64,000 nt of DNA from an uncultured Treponema sp. (GTDB lineage Bacteria; Spirochaetota; Spirochaetia; Treponematales; Treponemataceae), in NCBI GenBank assembly GCA_934718065.1, contig CAKUZR010000005.1, positions 1 to 64,000 on the forward strand, in the 5' to 3' direction. How positions within the stretch are numbered: position 1 is the first letter of the stretch; every line of letters starts with the position of its first letter. Made by a program: the position numbers and the translations under genes. The notes under the pieces were generated by a model, which did not search any database, was not told the origin of the DNA, and saw only the letters and a program-made list of their open reading frames with translations. Below, piece by piece: positions 43,505 to 51,513 of this stretch.

Positions 43505-45100
43505 ATGGCAGATAATAACGTTGAAATTCTGGACAGCACATTGAGAGACGGAGCGCAGGGCGAAGGCATTAGTTTTTCAGTTCAGGATAAAATTCATATT
43601 TGCCAGGCTCTTGATGAACTTGGAGTTTCTTTGATTGAAGCTGGAAATCCTGGCTCAAACCCGAAGGATATGGAATTTTTCCAGGAAATGAAGAAAATTC
43701 AGCTGAAAACTTCAAAGCTTGCGGCGTTCGGCTCTACGCGCCGCAAAGATATAAAATGCGCGGAAGACGTTAATCTTCAAAGTTTGCTCGCCGCTGGAAC
43801 TGAATATGTTGTTATTTTTGGAAAAAGCTGGACATTTCAGGTTACGGATATTATAAAAACAACTCTTGACGAAAATCTTGCGATGATCCGCGATACCTGT
43901 GCTTTTTTGAAGGAGCAGGGAAAACGCGTTGTCTATGATGCGGAGCATTTTTTTACGGGTTTTCAGGATAATCCGGAATATGCGCTGAAATCTTTGGAAG
44001 CCGCTGTTGAAGGCGGTGCGGAAACTTTGGCTTTGTGCGAAACGAAGGGCGGCTGTATGCTGCAGGACTGTGAAAAAGCCGTAAAGGCCGCGGTTGAAAG
44101 ATTTGGAAACCGCGTGAAAATCGGAATTCATACGCACAACGACTGCGGGCTTGCGGTTGCGAACAGTTTGATTGCCGTTGAAGCCGGCGCGCGCCACGTT
44201 CAGGGAACTTTTCTTGGATTTGGAGAACGGACTGGAAACGCGAATTTAAGCTGCATTATTCCGGACTTGCAGCTGAAGCTTGGCTACAAATGTATTGAAG
44301 ATGAAAAAATGAAGAATCTTACTTCAATTGCGAAGCGCGTTGCGGAAATTACGAACATTGCGCTGAATCCGCAGCTTCCGTTTGTAGGCGGCGCGGCGTT
44401 CAGCCACAAGGCGGGAATGCATATTGACGCGGTTTTGAAGAATCCTGAAGCATACGAGCATATTTCGCCGGAATCAGTTGGAAATGAGCGTGTTTTCCTG
44501 ATGAGCGAAGTTGCCGGCCGTTCCACAATCATTGAAAAAATCCAGAAAATCGATCCTTCGATTACAAAATCTTCGCCGCAGGTTGCGGAGCTTGTTGCAA
44601 AAATGAAGGAGCTTGAGTTTGAAGGCTACCAGTTTGAGGGCGCGGACGGTTCTTTTGAGCTGCTCGCCCGGAAAGTTATTGGCCGCTACAAGCCGTTTTT
44701 CACTTTGCACTATTACCAGACAAACGGCGTGAATCCAAGGCCGGAGGAAGGCGTTTGCGCTTGCGCCCAGATAAAAGTTGAAGTTGAAGGACAGATTGAA
44801 GTTACTGCCGGCGAAGGCGATGGCCCGGTGAATGCGCTGGACATTGCGCTTAGAAAGGCTTTGAGCCGTTTTTATCCTGCTGTGAACCAGATCAGGCTTA
44901 CCGACTACAAGGTTCGTGTTCTGGACGGAAAAAGTGCGACCGCTTCAAAAGTCCGCGTTCTGATTGAATCAAGCGATGGAAAAAACACTTGGACTACAGT
45001 TGGCGTAAGCTGCGATGTTATGGAAGCCAGCTGGCTTGCGCTGTGCGATTCTTTTGAGTACAAGCTTATAAATGATATTGAAAAGCACTTGGGCCGCTGA
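43505..45100 (+). CDS. cimA: Citramalate synthase (or close 2-isopropylmalate synthase relative)
   Basis: A 531-residue HMGL-type synthase. The catalytic-metal start is ILDSTLRDGAQGEG at about 7-20, and the HTHNDCGLAVANS loop lies near 200. A C-terminal LeuA_dimer-type allosteric domain covers about 400-525. The overall pattern (long form, ESSDGKNTWTTVGVS at the end) fits citramalate synthase of the CimA type, which condenses pyruvate and acetyl-CoA on the threonine-independent route to isoleucine. ATG 43505 has a perfect aaggag SD. It is followed by leuB on the same strand, which supplies a later step of the same route; leuCD are not in the window. Confidence 0.88.
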   Translation: MADNNVEILDSTLRDGAQGEGISFSVQDKIHICQALDELGVSLIEAGNPGSNPKDMEFFQEMKKIQLKTSKLAAFGSTRRKDIKCAEDVNLQSLLAAGTEYVVIFGKSWTFQVTDIIKTTLDENLAMIRDTCAFLKEQGKRVVYDAEHFFTGFQDNPEYALKSLEAAVEGGAETLALCETKGGCMLQDCEKAVKAAVERFGNRVKIGIHTHNDCGLAVANSLIAVEAGARHVQGTFLGFGERTGNANLSCIIPDLQLKLGYKCIEDEKMKNLTSIAKRVAEITNIALNPQLPFVGGAAFSHKAGMHIDAVLKNPEAYEHISPESVGNERVFLMSEVAGRSTIIEKIQKIDPSITKSSPQVAELVAKMKELEFEGYQFEGADGSFELLARKVIGRYKPFFTLHYYQTNGVNPRPEEGVCACAQIKVEVEGQIEVTAGEGDGPVNALDIALRKALSRFYPAVNQIRLTDYKVRVLDGKSATASKVRVLIESSDGKNTWTTVGVSCDVMEASWLALCDSFEYKLINDIEKHLGR

Positions 45101-45247
45101 AAAATCTGGCGGGGTGGGCCGAGGGAAAGGCTTTTCCCTCTGAATTTGTCTTTTGTTGAACAATAAGGATGAATTCAGTAATATTTTAACTGTAAAAATT
45201 AATTTAGTGTTTTTGGTGGTTTTTGCCGCTGAAAAAAGAGGATAAAA

Positions 45248-46339
45248 ATGGAAAAGACGATTGCTTTGATTCCTGGTGATGGAATCGGCCCGGATGTTGT
45301 GGCTGAAGCTGTAAATGTGCTTGACGCTGTGGCGAAAAAATATGGCCACAAGTGGAATTACACTAACGTAATTGCCGGCGGCTGTGCTATTGATAAATTT
45401 GGAAAACCGCTTCCGCAGGATCAGCTTGAGATTTGCTTGAAGTCTGATGCGGCTTTGCTTGGCGCAGTTGGCGGTCCGAAATGGGACAACTTGCCTTCTG
45501 AAATCCGTCCGGAAAAAGCTTTGCTTGGTCTTCGTGGCGGAATGAAGGTTTTTGCAAATCTTCGTCCTGCTGTTATGTGGAAGCAGCTGAAGGATGCCTG
45601 TCCTTTGAAGGATGAAATTGTTGGCGACGGACTTGATATTCTTATCGTGCGTGAATTGACTGGCGGTATTTATTTTGGTGAGCGGGGAACTTCTGCTGAC
45701 GGAAACACTGCCTGGGACACTGAAAAATACACTCGCCCTGAAATTGAGCGCATTGTTAGAATGGGCTTTGAATACGCGATGAGCCGCCGCAAGAAGCTTT
45801 GCGTTGTTGACAAGGCGAATATCTTGAATTCTTCGCAGCTGTGGCGACGTGTTACAGAAGATATTAAGAAAGATTATCCAGAGGTTGAGCTTTCTTATTT
45901 GTATATTGACAATGCTTCTATGCAGCTTGTTAGAAATCCAAAGCAGTTTGATGTAATTGCAACAAGCAATATGTTCGGCGATATTATGTCTGACGAGGCT
46001 TCACAGATTACAGGTTCAATCGGAATGCTGGCTTCTGCTTCTCTTGGTGATGGAACAGGTCCTGGCTTGTACGAGCCGATTCATGGTTCTGCTCCGGATA
46101 TTGCTGGAAAAGACTTTGCTAATCCGCTGGCTACAATTCTTTCTGCTGCAATGCTTTTGCGCTACAGCTTTAAGCTTGAAACAGAGGCTAAGGCAATTGA
46201 AACTGCTGTTAACGCTGTTCTTGATGACGGCTGGAGAACAGGTGATATTGCTGGTTCCCACATCGCTGAAGTAAAAGCCGCCGGCAAGCTCGTTGGCACA
46301 AAGAAAATGGGCGAACTGGTAGTTGAATATTTGAAGTAA
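45248..46339 (+). CDS. leuB: 3-isopropylmalate dehydrogenase
   Basis: A 363-residue NAD-dependent beta-decarboxylating dehydrogenase. Residue 1-20 [12 protein letters not shown], the substrate-binding [13 protein letters not shown] (about 133-145), the catalytic-Lys region VVDKANIL (about 187) and the metal-binding SDEASQ and GSAPDIAGK segments are all present. It works in leucine synthesis and, with citramalate synthase, in isoleucine synthesis. Length is standard. An SD (agagg) lies upstream. A 147-bp gap with a GAGGGAAA hairpin (45121-45140, no T-run) separates it from cimA, and a strong terminator follows. Confidence 0.96.
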   Translation: MEKTIALIPGDGIGPDVVAEAVNVLDAVAKKYGHKWNYTNVIAGGCAIDKFGKPLPQDQLEICLKSDAALLGAVGGPKWDNLPSEIRPEKALLGLRGGMKVFANLRPAVMWKQLKDACPLKDEIVGDGLDILIVRELTGGIYFGERGTSADGNTAWDTEKYTRPEIERIVRMGFEYAMSRRKKLCVVDKANILNSSQLWRRVTEDIKKDYPEVELSYLYIDNASMQLVRNPKQFDVIATSNMFGDIMSDEASQITGSIGMLASASLGDGTGPGLYEPIHGSAPDIAGKDFANPLATILSAAMLLRYSFKLETEAKAIETAVNAVLDDGWRTGDIAGSHIAEVKAAGKLVGTKKMGELVVEYLK

Positions 46340-46349
46340 GAGCGAGCAA

Positions 46350-46390
46350 AATCCGGGGTTTGAAAGATTTTTCAGCCCCGGATTTTTTTA
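46350..46390. terminator. Bidirectional terminator between leuB and a MATE gene
   Basis: Stem ATCCGGGG (46351-46358) with CCCCGGAT (46376-46383), extended by TTTGAAA/TTTTTCA pairing, flanked by A on the left and seven T on the right. It serves the two convergent genes. Confidence 0.85.
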
Positions 46391-47728
46391 TAGATTTTTT
46401 GTTTCTTTTCTGTATGTGATTGCAAAGTATATTATTTCAAAAACGGCGGTCACAAACCAGCTTACCGGATACAGCAGAAACAGGCTTTCGATTGTGCGGA
46501 AATAAGCAAAAACCGTGTAAATCCATACAACGCGGAAAACGCATGAACCTACAAATACAAAAATTGAAGGAACGAAAGTTTTTCCAAGTCCGCGGTTTGC
46601 GGCGATTGTTCCGTCCATAAATGCGGAAATTCCAAAGCTGAAAGTCATAATCTTGAATTTCTTCATTGCGTAGTCAACAACAGTGCTGTCTGTTGTGAAA
46701 AGCCCAAGAAACTGGTGTCCGAAGATATAAAGTATGAGTCCAAGAAAAATTCCCACGATTGCGGCGTATCCTGCGCTTACAAAATATGATTTTAGAATTC
46801 TGGATTTTTTCCGCGCGCCGTAGTTTTGCCCGATAAAAGTCGCTCCAGCCGTGTAAAATGCCGCCATTATATTGTAAACAAGATTGTCTCCGTTCATTGT
46901 GGCGGCGTTTCCGGCAACCATAAGCGCATCAAATGAATTCACTCCGGCCTGGATAAAAAGATTCGCAACCGCAAAAACCACATTTTGAAGTCCTGCGGGA
47001 ATTCCAATTTTTACAAGCTGAAGGGTTTTGTGTGAATTCAGCTTGAAAAGTCTTCTGTCAAAATGAAAATTCTCCGAGTTTCTGAAAGTTGCCCGGACCG
47101 TAAGAACGCATGAAATGTACTGAGCTGCAACCGTGGCAATCGCGACTCCGGCGACGCTCATTTTTAATACAATCACCAGAAGCAAATCCAGAAAAACATT
47201 TACGAGTCCAGCGAGCGCTAAAAAAATCAGCGGAAGCTTTGTGTTTCCCTGCGCGCTCAATACGGCGTTTCCGAAATTGTACAAAGCCATTGCCGGCATT
47301 GAAAGAAGATAAATTCTGAAATAAAGCAGCGCATCTTGCAGAAGCTCCGGTTTTGTCTTCATGGTTTTTAAAACCAGCGGAGCGGAAACCCATCCGATAA
47401 TCATTATGGCGAATCCTGAAATCAGGCAGAAAACAGCCGCCGTGTGAATCATGTCGTTCAGCTCTTTCTTGTTGTTCTGTCCGATATAAAAAGCCACAAG
47501 AACATTTACGCCGCCACCGATTCCAATCAGAAGCCCTGAGCAAAGAAAGCAAAGCTGTCCGTCTGAACCAACCGCTCCAAGCGCAAGCGCGCCCGCAAAT
47601 CTTCCAACAACAGAAGAATCCGCCATGTTGAAAAGAATTTGCAGAATATTTGTGAAAACCAGCGGAATGCTGAACAAAAAAATATTCTTTAAAAGCGAGC
47701 CGTTCGTGATTTGAATCTCTGATTTCAT
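46388..47728 (-). CDS. MATE-family multidrug exporter
   Basis: A 446-residue polytopic protein with twelve hydrophobic segments and MATE family marks (NIFLFSIPLVFTNILQILFN near the N-terminus, MSVAGVAIATVAAQYISC in the first half). ATG 47728 is selected because an aagga SD precedes it and the protein then starts in the usual manner (MKSEIQITNGSLLKN). In-frame starts up to 47794 add a run not seen in the family. It is convergent with leuB and shares its terminator. Confidence 0.9.
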   Translation of the reverse strand: MKSEIQITNGSLLKNIFLFSIPLVFTNILQILFNMADSSVVGRFAGALALGAVGSDGQLCFLCSGLLIGIGGGVNVLVAFYIGQNNKKELNDMIHTAAVFCLISGFAIMIIGWVSAPLVLKTMKTKPELLQDALLYFRIYLLSMPAMALYNFGNAVLSAQGNTKLPLIFLALAGLVNVFLDLLLVIVLKMSVAGVAIATVAAQYISCVLTVRATFRNSENFHFDRRLFKLNSHKTLQLVKIGIPAGLQNVVFAVANLFIQAGVNSFDALMVAGNAATMNGDNLVYNIMAAFYTAGATFIGQNYGARKKSRILKSYFVSAGYAAIVGIFLGLILYIFGHQFLGLFTTDSTVVDYAMKKFKIMTFSFGISAFMDGTIAANRGLGKTFVPSIFVFVGSCVFRVVWIYTVFAYFRTIESLFLLYPVSWFVTAVFEIIYFAITYRKETKNL

Positions 47729-47847
47729 ATAAAACTTCTTTCCTTGAAATATTTTCTGCATAACTTGGATTTCGAGTTCCTGTAAACATTTCAATGCTCA
47801 AAAATTCAGCAGAACTCGAAATTCAAACTAGATAATATAGTTAAATA

Positions 47848-48052
47848 GCCTGAATGTCGAGTTTTTTGCGAAAAAAATAAAAGCGAAGGCAGAGTTACAG
47901 TTTGTGAAGATTTTTGGCGATTGAATCACTAAAAGTGCGGAGCACCCGAATTAATACAAGCGAAGCGCGAGCCAAATCCATCTGGAGCAAACTGGAAATA
48001 TGCCGAAAGCGCTCTTTTATAATTTGCAAAAAAAAAAAATCGACATTCTGGA
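47848..48052. repeat. 200-bp MITE-like element, copy 3
   Basis: Starts GCCTGAATGTCGAG and ends CGACATTCTGGA; the terminal inverted repeats agree over about 14 bases and continue less well. It is flanked by TAAATA on both sides (47842-47847 and 48053-48058), a probable target duplication. It fills most of the 372-bp gap before the barrel protein gene. Confidence 0.78.
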
Positions 48053-48100
48053 TAAATAAAAAAATGCACAAGAAATAAAAAAAATTGTATAATGAATTTT

Positions 48101-49357
48101 ATGAAAAAAAATTGGGCGCTTTTTTGTTGTTTGTGTTTTTTGTCTGGAAATTTTTTGTTTTCTGAGACAGTTTCTTCTATTAAATTCACCGGACTGAAAA
48201 AAACGAAGGAATCTTACATGCAGAATCTTTTGAAGGATTTTGTGGGCAAGGACAGCGGTGAAATAAATTTAAACGAAATCGAGACAATTCTTCAGGCGGA
48301 AGGACTTTTTTCAGAAATCAATTTGAATTTTGAGAACGCTGAAAATTCTGCTACTGCCGGCGAATCTGAAAATTCCGGCGATGCTGAAAAAACTGAGAAT
48401 TCCACGGTGACTTTGAATGTCACTTTGAAGGAAAAAATTACTTTTTTGCCGCTGCCGTTCGCTTCCTATTCAAGCGACGGTTTTATGGGCGGCTTCATGC
48501 TGATGAATATGAATGCTTTCGGCCGGAAAAACAATTTGATTCTTGGCGGAGTTTTTTCAAAAAATACTCAGATGGGGCTTTTGATGTTTTCAAAACCGGC
48601 TGGAGATTTGAAACATCCTGGATTCGGAACTTTTACCAATTTTTCGCATAAGGAAAACAATATTACAAATTTTGACGATGACACGCTTTCTGAATTTGAC
48701 TCAATAAATTTCCGGGAGCGGCTGAATATGACTGAAAAATTCAACAAATATTTTTCAGCTTCAATTGGCGCGGAATATTTTTACGGCCATTTTTACAAGA
48801 ATGAAATGGATGATTATCACCAGTGGCTTGTTTCTACGGGATTCAATTTTCAAAAACTGAACTGGAACGGCTGGTATCTTGTTGGAAGCGGATTTTCGGC
48901 GGATTTTTCAGCGGGATATTCAACTGACTGGAAAATTATTGAAGGAATTTCTTTCAAGGCGAGCTACCAGATTCCTATTGCGGAACGGAATCGTCTGATT
49001 TTCAGTGCGGGCGGAACAATTGAAACAAATAAAAATGCAATGCTTCAGGCTGACAGAGGAAAAATCGGCTGTTCAATTATGAATTCAAATTTCAAGACGG
49101 AGCGAATTGCCGGCGCGATGATTTCTATGGAGGAAGCGCTTTTCAGGCACAAAATTGCCACTGTGACTCTTTATGAAACTTATGAAGGCGCAGTTGCCGA
49201 GGATTCTGATGAAAAATTTGTTTATTGCCACGGACCTGGAGCCGGACTGAAGCTTTATATGAAGCAAATTGCGTTTCCTGCAATGAACATGGGATTTTCG
49301 TACAATGTGAACCAGAATTTCTTTAAATTTGTGATTTCAATTGGAATGAGCATGTAA
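48101..49357 (+). CDS. Outer-membrane protein with POTRA-like domain and C-terminal barrel
   Basis: A 418-residue exported protein. The signal peptide (NWALFCCLCFLSGNFLFSE) ends near residue 22. Residues about 25-110 resemble one POTRA domain (VSSIKFTGLKKTKESYMQNL), followed by a low-complexity Glu/Asn/Ser link and about 290 residues of barrel-like strands (PFASYSSDGFMGGFMLMN onward). The C-terminus is FVISIGMSM rather than an aromatic residue. Architecture recalls BamA/TamA or two-partner secretion proteins in miniature. ATG 48101 is chosen because TATAAT (48088-48093) ends 7 nt before it; an ATG at 48092 lies inside that box. No SD is present. Confidence 0.75.
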   Translation: MKKNWALFCCLCFLSGNFLFSETVSSIKFTGLKKTKESYMQNLLKDFVGKDSGEINLNEIETILQAEGLFSEINLNFENAENSATAGESENSGDAEKTENSTVTLNVTLKEKITFLPLPFASYSSDGFMGGFMLMNMNAFGRKNNLILGGVFSKNTQMGLLMFSKPAGDLKHPGFGTFTNFSHKENNITNFDDDTLSEFDSINFRERLNMTEKFNKYFSASIGAEYFYGHFYKNEMDDYHQWLVSTGFNFQKLNWNGWYLVGSGFSADFSAGYSTDWKIIEGISFKASYQIPIAERNRLIFSAGGTIETNKNAMLQADRGKIGCSIMNSNFKTERIAGAMISMEEALFRHKIATVTLYETYEGAVAEDSDEKFVYCHGPGAGLKLYMKQIAFPAMNMGFSYNVNQNFFKFVISIGMSM

Positions 49358-49441
49358 AAAAACTTTGAAAAACTGAATTTTTTTTTGTGATTGACTTCAT
49401 TTTTCGATTTTTATTTGCGTTAAATATGCAGAGGTTGAAAA

Positions 49442-51145
49442 ATGAGAGTCCTATTTGTAACTTCCGAGCATCCCTGCTGTCTTTTTGGCGGGCTTGGAAC
49501 TTTTACCCGGGAATATGTCCGGGAACTTAGAAAATATTGCGATGTAAAATGCGTTTATTTTCACCTTTCTGACGGAAGAATTCCTTTGCCTGATGAAACG
49601 GTTGACTATGTTTTTGCGCCAGAACAGATTTTTGAGGCGTTTACTCCCGAAGCAAGAATTTTAGAGTCCGCGGCAAGCTTAAGAAAGCAGCTTGAGCCGC
49701 TGATGCAGTCTTTTCAGCCCGATGTTATTCATTGCAACGACCGGCAGACTTTTATGCCTTTCAGATTTGAAAAAAATGTTTTTTATTCCTCCCATTTGAT
49801 TTTTACAGATTTGATTGCCTCCAGCTATCTTGATGATTTTTATTTTCAGGAAGTGAAAGTTGAGCGCTGTGCGATTGAAAACAGTGCAATTGTAGCCGCT
49901 TATTCAGAATTTTCTGCAAAATGCGTTGAAAAGCATGCTGGAAACTTAAAGTCTGCGGTCGTTCTTCCTTTGGGGCTCAGGACTGAAAAATTCCACAGGA
50001 ATTTCCGCAACGACGGAAAAATCCGGGTTTGCTTTTTCGGGCGGTTTGAAAACGTTCAGAAAGGGGTGAATGATTTTATTTATGCGGTGAACCAGCTTGG
50101 CCCTCAATTTAAGAAACGGAATTCGGTTGAATATTTTTTGTACGGGCGCGGCGAAATCGATGTGGGAATGGATATTTCTCTGTTCAATAAACCTGAATTT
50201 CTTGAAGGCAGCGAGCTTTTTGAAGCCTATGCGAATGCGGATATTGTTGTAATGCCAAGCCATTATGAGCCTTTCGGGCTTACCGGACTTGAAGCGATGG
50301 CTTCAGGCGCGCTCCTGTTGGTTACAACTGGCCTTGGAATGGATGAATACGCTGAGCCTGGCCGAAATTGCATCGGGCTTTCTGGAAATGCGCACGAGAT
50401 GGTTTCCGCGCTCAGAAATGCGATTTTGGATTTGCCGCGTCTTGGGCTTTTGCGCGACAATGCTTTCAGAACGGCAAGAAACTGGACTTGGACCCGGTGC
50501 GTAAAATCCCATCTTTATTTTTACAGGCTTATTGCCCAGGGAAGAATTCCTTTTGCGAATATCGCTTACGAAAAAAATTATAGAAAAATTATTTCTGCGT
50601 ACAAAAAATCGAATGATGTTGAAAAAATCTACGCTGCGGAAGAGGAGCGGATTGCTTTTGGCTGCGTTTACGATTCTTTGACGGATTTTGAAAAGCGGAA
50701 AAAAATTCTTGTTCTTACAGGAAATTTTATGCCCGACGAAAATCTTTTCCCGGAAAATTTTAAGTTCGTTTCAGTTCTGGAGGAATCTGAGGACGGTGTT
50801 GTTGTTCGTCCTGAATGTATTCCGTTTGCGGACGATAGTTTTGACTTGGTGATTGTTTGCGGCGCATGGGAGTCGGTTTTGAATCCTTGCAGTTTCTTGA
50901 TGGAAGCTGAGAGAATTTCCAGGGAATCCGTTCAAATTCTGTATAAAACAGGAAAACCGCGGAACTGGCAGACTTTTCAGATGGAAAACGAAAAAGACTG
51001 GAAAGAAATAAATCAGTCCGGCTGGAAATTCAATCCGAATTCCGGCGCGGGCGTTGAAAAATTGAAGCAAACTGTTTCGTATGATTCAGTTGTTTATAGA
51101 AATCATTCTGACATTAAGGAGGTTTTGAATGAAATCATTGCTTAA
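49442..51145 (+). CDS. GT4 glycosyltransferase fused to a methyltransferase-like domain
   Basis: A 567-residue two-domain protein. Residues 1 to about 385 form a GT-B, GT4-family glycosyltransferase: the glycine-rich start HPCCLFGGLGTFTREY, and the donor-binding EPFGLTGLEAMASG near 278-291 with the E-x7-E pattern. Residues about 420-540 look like a class I SAM-methyltransferase-type fold (VRPECIPFADDSFDLVIVCG near 460, then LMEAERISRES), although the SAM-binding glycine loop is weak. It begins a five-gene operon and overlaps the peptide gene by 17 bp, so it is likely the modifier of that peptide, probably on Ser or Tyr. A TTGACT (49391) and an agagg SD precede it. Acceptor and sugar are unknown. 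Confidence 0.8.
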   Translation: MRVLFVTSEHPCCLFGGLGTFTREYVRELRKYCDVKCVYFHLSDGRIPLPDETVDYVFAPEQIFEAFTPEARILESAASLRKQLEPLMQSFQPDVIHCNDRQTFMPFRFEKNVFYSSHLIFTDLIASSYLDDFYFQEVKVERCAIENSAIVAAYSEFSAKCVEKHAGNLKSAVVLPLGLRTEKFHRNFRNDGKIRVCFFGRFENVQKGVNDFIYAVNQLGPQFKKRNSVEYFLYGRGEIDVGMDISLFNKPEFLEGSELFEAYANADIVVMPSHYEPFGLTGLEAMASGALLLVTTGLGMDEYAEPGRNCIGLSGNAHEMVSALRNAILDLPRLGLLRDNAFRTARNWTWTRCVKSHLYFYRLIAQGRIPFANIAYEKNYRKIISAYKKSNDVEKIYAAEEERIAFGCVYDSLTDFEKRKKILVLTGNFMPDENLFPENFKFVSVLEESEDGVVVRPECIPFADDSFDLVIVCGAWESVLNPCSFLMEAERISRESVQILYKTGKPRNWQTFQMENEKDWKEINQSGWKFNPNSGAGVEKLKQTVSYDSVVYRNHSDIKEVLNEIIA

Positions 51146-51500
51146 AAAGCACGGGGTGCTTTCGATGGACGAGCTCTTGAAAATCAACGGAGGCTATGGC
51201 GGTTCTAGCGGTGGTGGCTCCAGCAGAGGCTACAGCGGCTCTTCTTCGGGTTCAGGCGGAGGTTCGTCATCAAGGGGAGGAAGCAGCAGCTGTTCTGGTG
51301 GCGGTTATGTTTCAGTTGGATACAGTTCTTCAAGCGGTTCTGGTTCTAATCATTTTACTTACAGCTCTTCCAGCGGCGGATCGGGAAGGAATTTTCTTGA
51401 TTACAGTAAAATTTCAAGCGGATGCTATGGATATGCTGGAGAAAATGTTGCGATGACTTCGATATTTGAAGTTAAAGAATTAAAAAAATCACTTCTGTAG
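51129..51500 (+). CDS. Double-glycine-leader peptide with Gly/Ser-rich core (putative modified secreted peptide)
   Basis: A 123-residue precursor. Residues 1-22 form a textbook double-glycine leader: LSMDELLKINGG at 11-22 fits the L-S-x-x-E-L-x-x-I-x-G-G rule for C39 peptidases. The predicted product (23-123) is about 40 percent Ser and 25 percent Gly with several Tyr, two Cys (55 and 99) and two spaced Arg/Gly stretches; residues 100-123 are less repetitive. The SD aaggagg, 5 bases before ATG 51129, is the best in the region and lies inside the glycosyltransferase gene. The C39 exporter follows 13 bp later. Ser- and Tyr-rich sequence gives many possible glycosylation sites. Function (toxin, adhesin or matrix peptide) is not known. 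Confidence 0.88.
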   Translation: MKSLLKKHGVLSMDELLKINGGYGGSSGGGSSRGYSGSSSGSGGGSSSRGGSSSCSGGGYVSVGYSSSSGSGSNHFTYSSSSGGSGRNFLDYSKISSGCYGYAGENVAMTSIFEVKELKKSLL

Positions 51501-51513
51501 CAGGTTTTAATAA

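Noticed and set aside
45121..45140. Hairpin GAGGGAAA/TTTCCCTC after cimA as a terminator
   Set aside because: No T-run follows, so it is not listed as a terminator; it may still be a processing site.
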